From: Mycoplasma phocoenae
GTDB taxonomy: Bacteria; Bacillota_I; Bacilli_A; Mycoplasmatales; Metamycoplasmataceae
Length of the DNA stretch: 64,000 nt
Assembly (NCBI RefSeq): GCF_012934855.1
Contig: NZ_CP051481.1
Location: 62,001-126,000, forward strand
Direction of reading: 5' to 3'
Positions 63,625 through 64,000 of this stretch are shown here, piece by piece. Numbering within the stretch: the first letter of the stretch is position 1; every line of letters begins with the position of its first letter. Under the pieces are notes generated by a model. The model made no database searches. It was not told the origin of the DNA and saw only the letters and a list, made by a program, of their open reading frames with translations. Position numbers and translations under genes: made by a program.

Positions 63625-64000
63625 TTTTTATAAAATCAATAATTGCTAAGTGCGGATTAAATGGTCGAAAGTCATTGTTGACACCATATTTATTTTTCGC
63701 ATTATTTTTTATAATACTTCCCTTAGTTTTAGTAATTATAAAAGCATTCACACCAATTAATGGTGAATTATCAAATTGAAACATTGCTTACTCGCCAACC
63801 ACTTGACAAATAATGTGACGTTCAGTATGAACGGGATTTGCAGGAGGAATTATTTGTATATTAATTGGGTTCCCTTACACGTATTTACTAACAAATGCAA
63901 AAACCCAAACACAAAAAAACATTGGATTGAGTTTAATATTATCGCCTTTAATGGTATTCACTATTTCTAAAGCTTTAGCTATTAGGGGTTTATTCAGTGC
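63603..64000 (+). CDS. potB: Spermidine/putrescine permease PotB (5' part)
   Basis: Open from ATG 63603 to the window end (132 complete codons). A basic start is followed by a first helix FFALFFIILPLVLVIIKAF, an extracellular segment with TGA-coded Trp, and two further helices with GIICILIGFPYTYLL. This is the usual beginning of PotB-type permeases. The overlap with potA shows coupled translation. The 3' end and presumably potC lie beyond the window. Confidence 0.88.

Overview
The window is AT-rich DNA from a wall-less mollicute of the Mycoplasma type, probably the hominis/synoviae (Mycoplasmopsis or Metamycoplasma-like) branch; I cannot name the species. TGA must be read as tryptophan. For example, the conserved Trp of the phosphoglycerate kinase NGP region, the Trp after the catalytic Cys of both C1B peptidases, and dozens of in-frame positions in the giant genes are TGA. 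Read with genetic code 4, apparent ORF fragments join into complete genes. I see no tRNA, rRNA, CRISPR array, transposase or prophage gene.

Layout. (1) 1-10.8 kb, minus strand: a tight surface-protein operon of a 75-aa membrane protein, a 2,779-aa helical membrane-anchored protein and another secreted helical protein that runs off the left edge. (2) 11-19.2 kb, housekeeping: RNase J (minus), a CDF cation exporter, a CNNM/CorC-type CBS protein, a TM2 protein, phosphoglycerate kinase (minus), then a 132-aa membrane protein, diadenylate cyclase and the MgtE magnesium channel as one operon. (3) 19.2-36.6 kb, minus strand: one long operon starting with a 3,183-aa PDxFFG-family protein that carries a HEYGHH zinc-protease motif, followed by oppA, oppB, oppC, oppD and oppF. 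Its leader contains a terminator-like hairpin just before the first Shine-Dalgarno. (4) 36.7-38.5 kb: a divergent BspA-like leucine-rich-repeat lipoprotein. (5) 38.5-40.9 kb: S1-like protein, glucose-6-phosphate isomerase and MTA/SAH nucleosidase, overlapping. (6) 41.2-43 kb: a surface-protein gene broken by two frameshifts, one in a poly-A tract in the signal-peptide region. (7) 43.3-55 kb: lysS, an ABC-F protein with one degenerate ATPase half, two tandem C1B aminopeptidases, a CPA2 antiporter, and the leuS-pepA-hypothetical operon. (8) 55-59.2 kb: an S66 (LD-carboxypeptidase/MccF-like) peptidase, an azoreductase-like flavoprotein, and a one-chain C39 peptidase-ABC exporter with a small membrane partner. 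(9) 59.2-64 kb: ybeY, era, a PotD-like protein, potA and the start of potB.

The genes fit a parasite that lives on host peptides and imported polyamines. A predicted extracellular metalloprotease, the Opp importer, two PepC-like enzymes and PepA would form a chain from host protein to free amino acids. The best candidates for undescribed biology are the protease-Opp operon with its possible attenuator, and the orphan C39-ABC exporter with its 138-aa partner.
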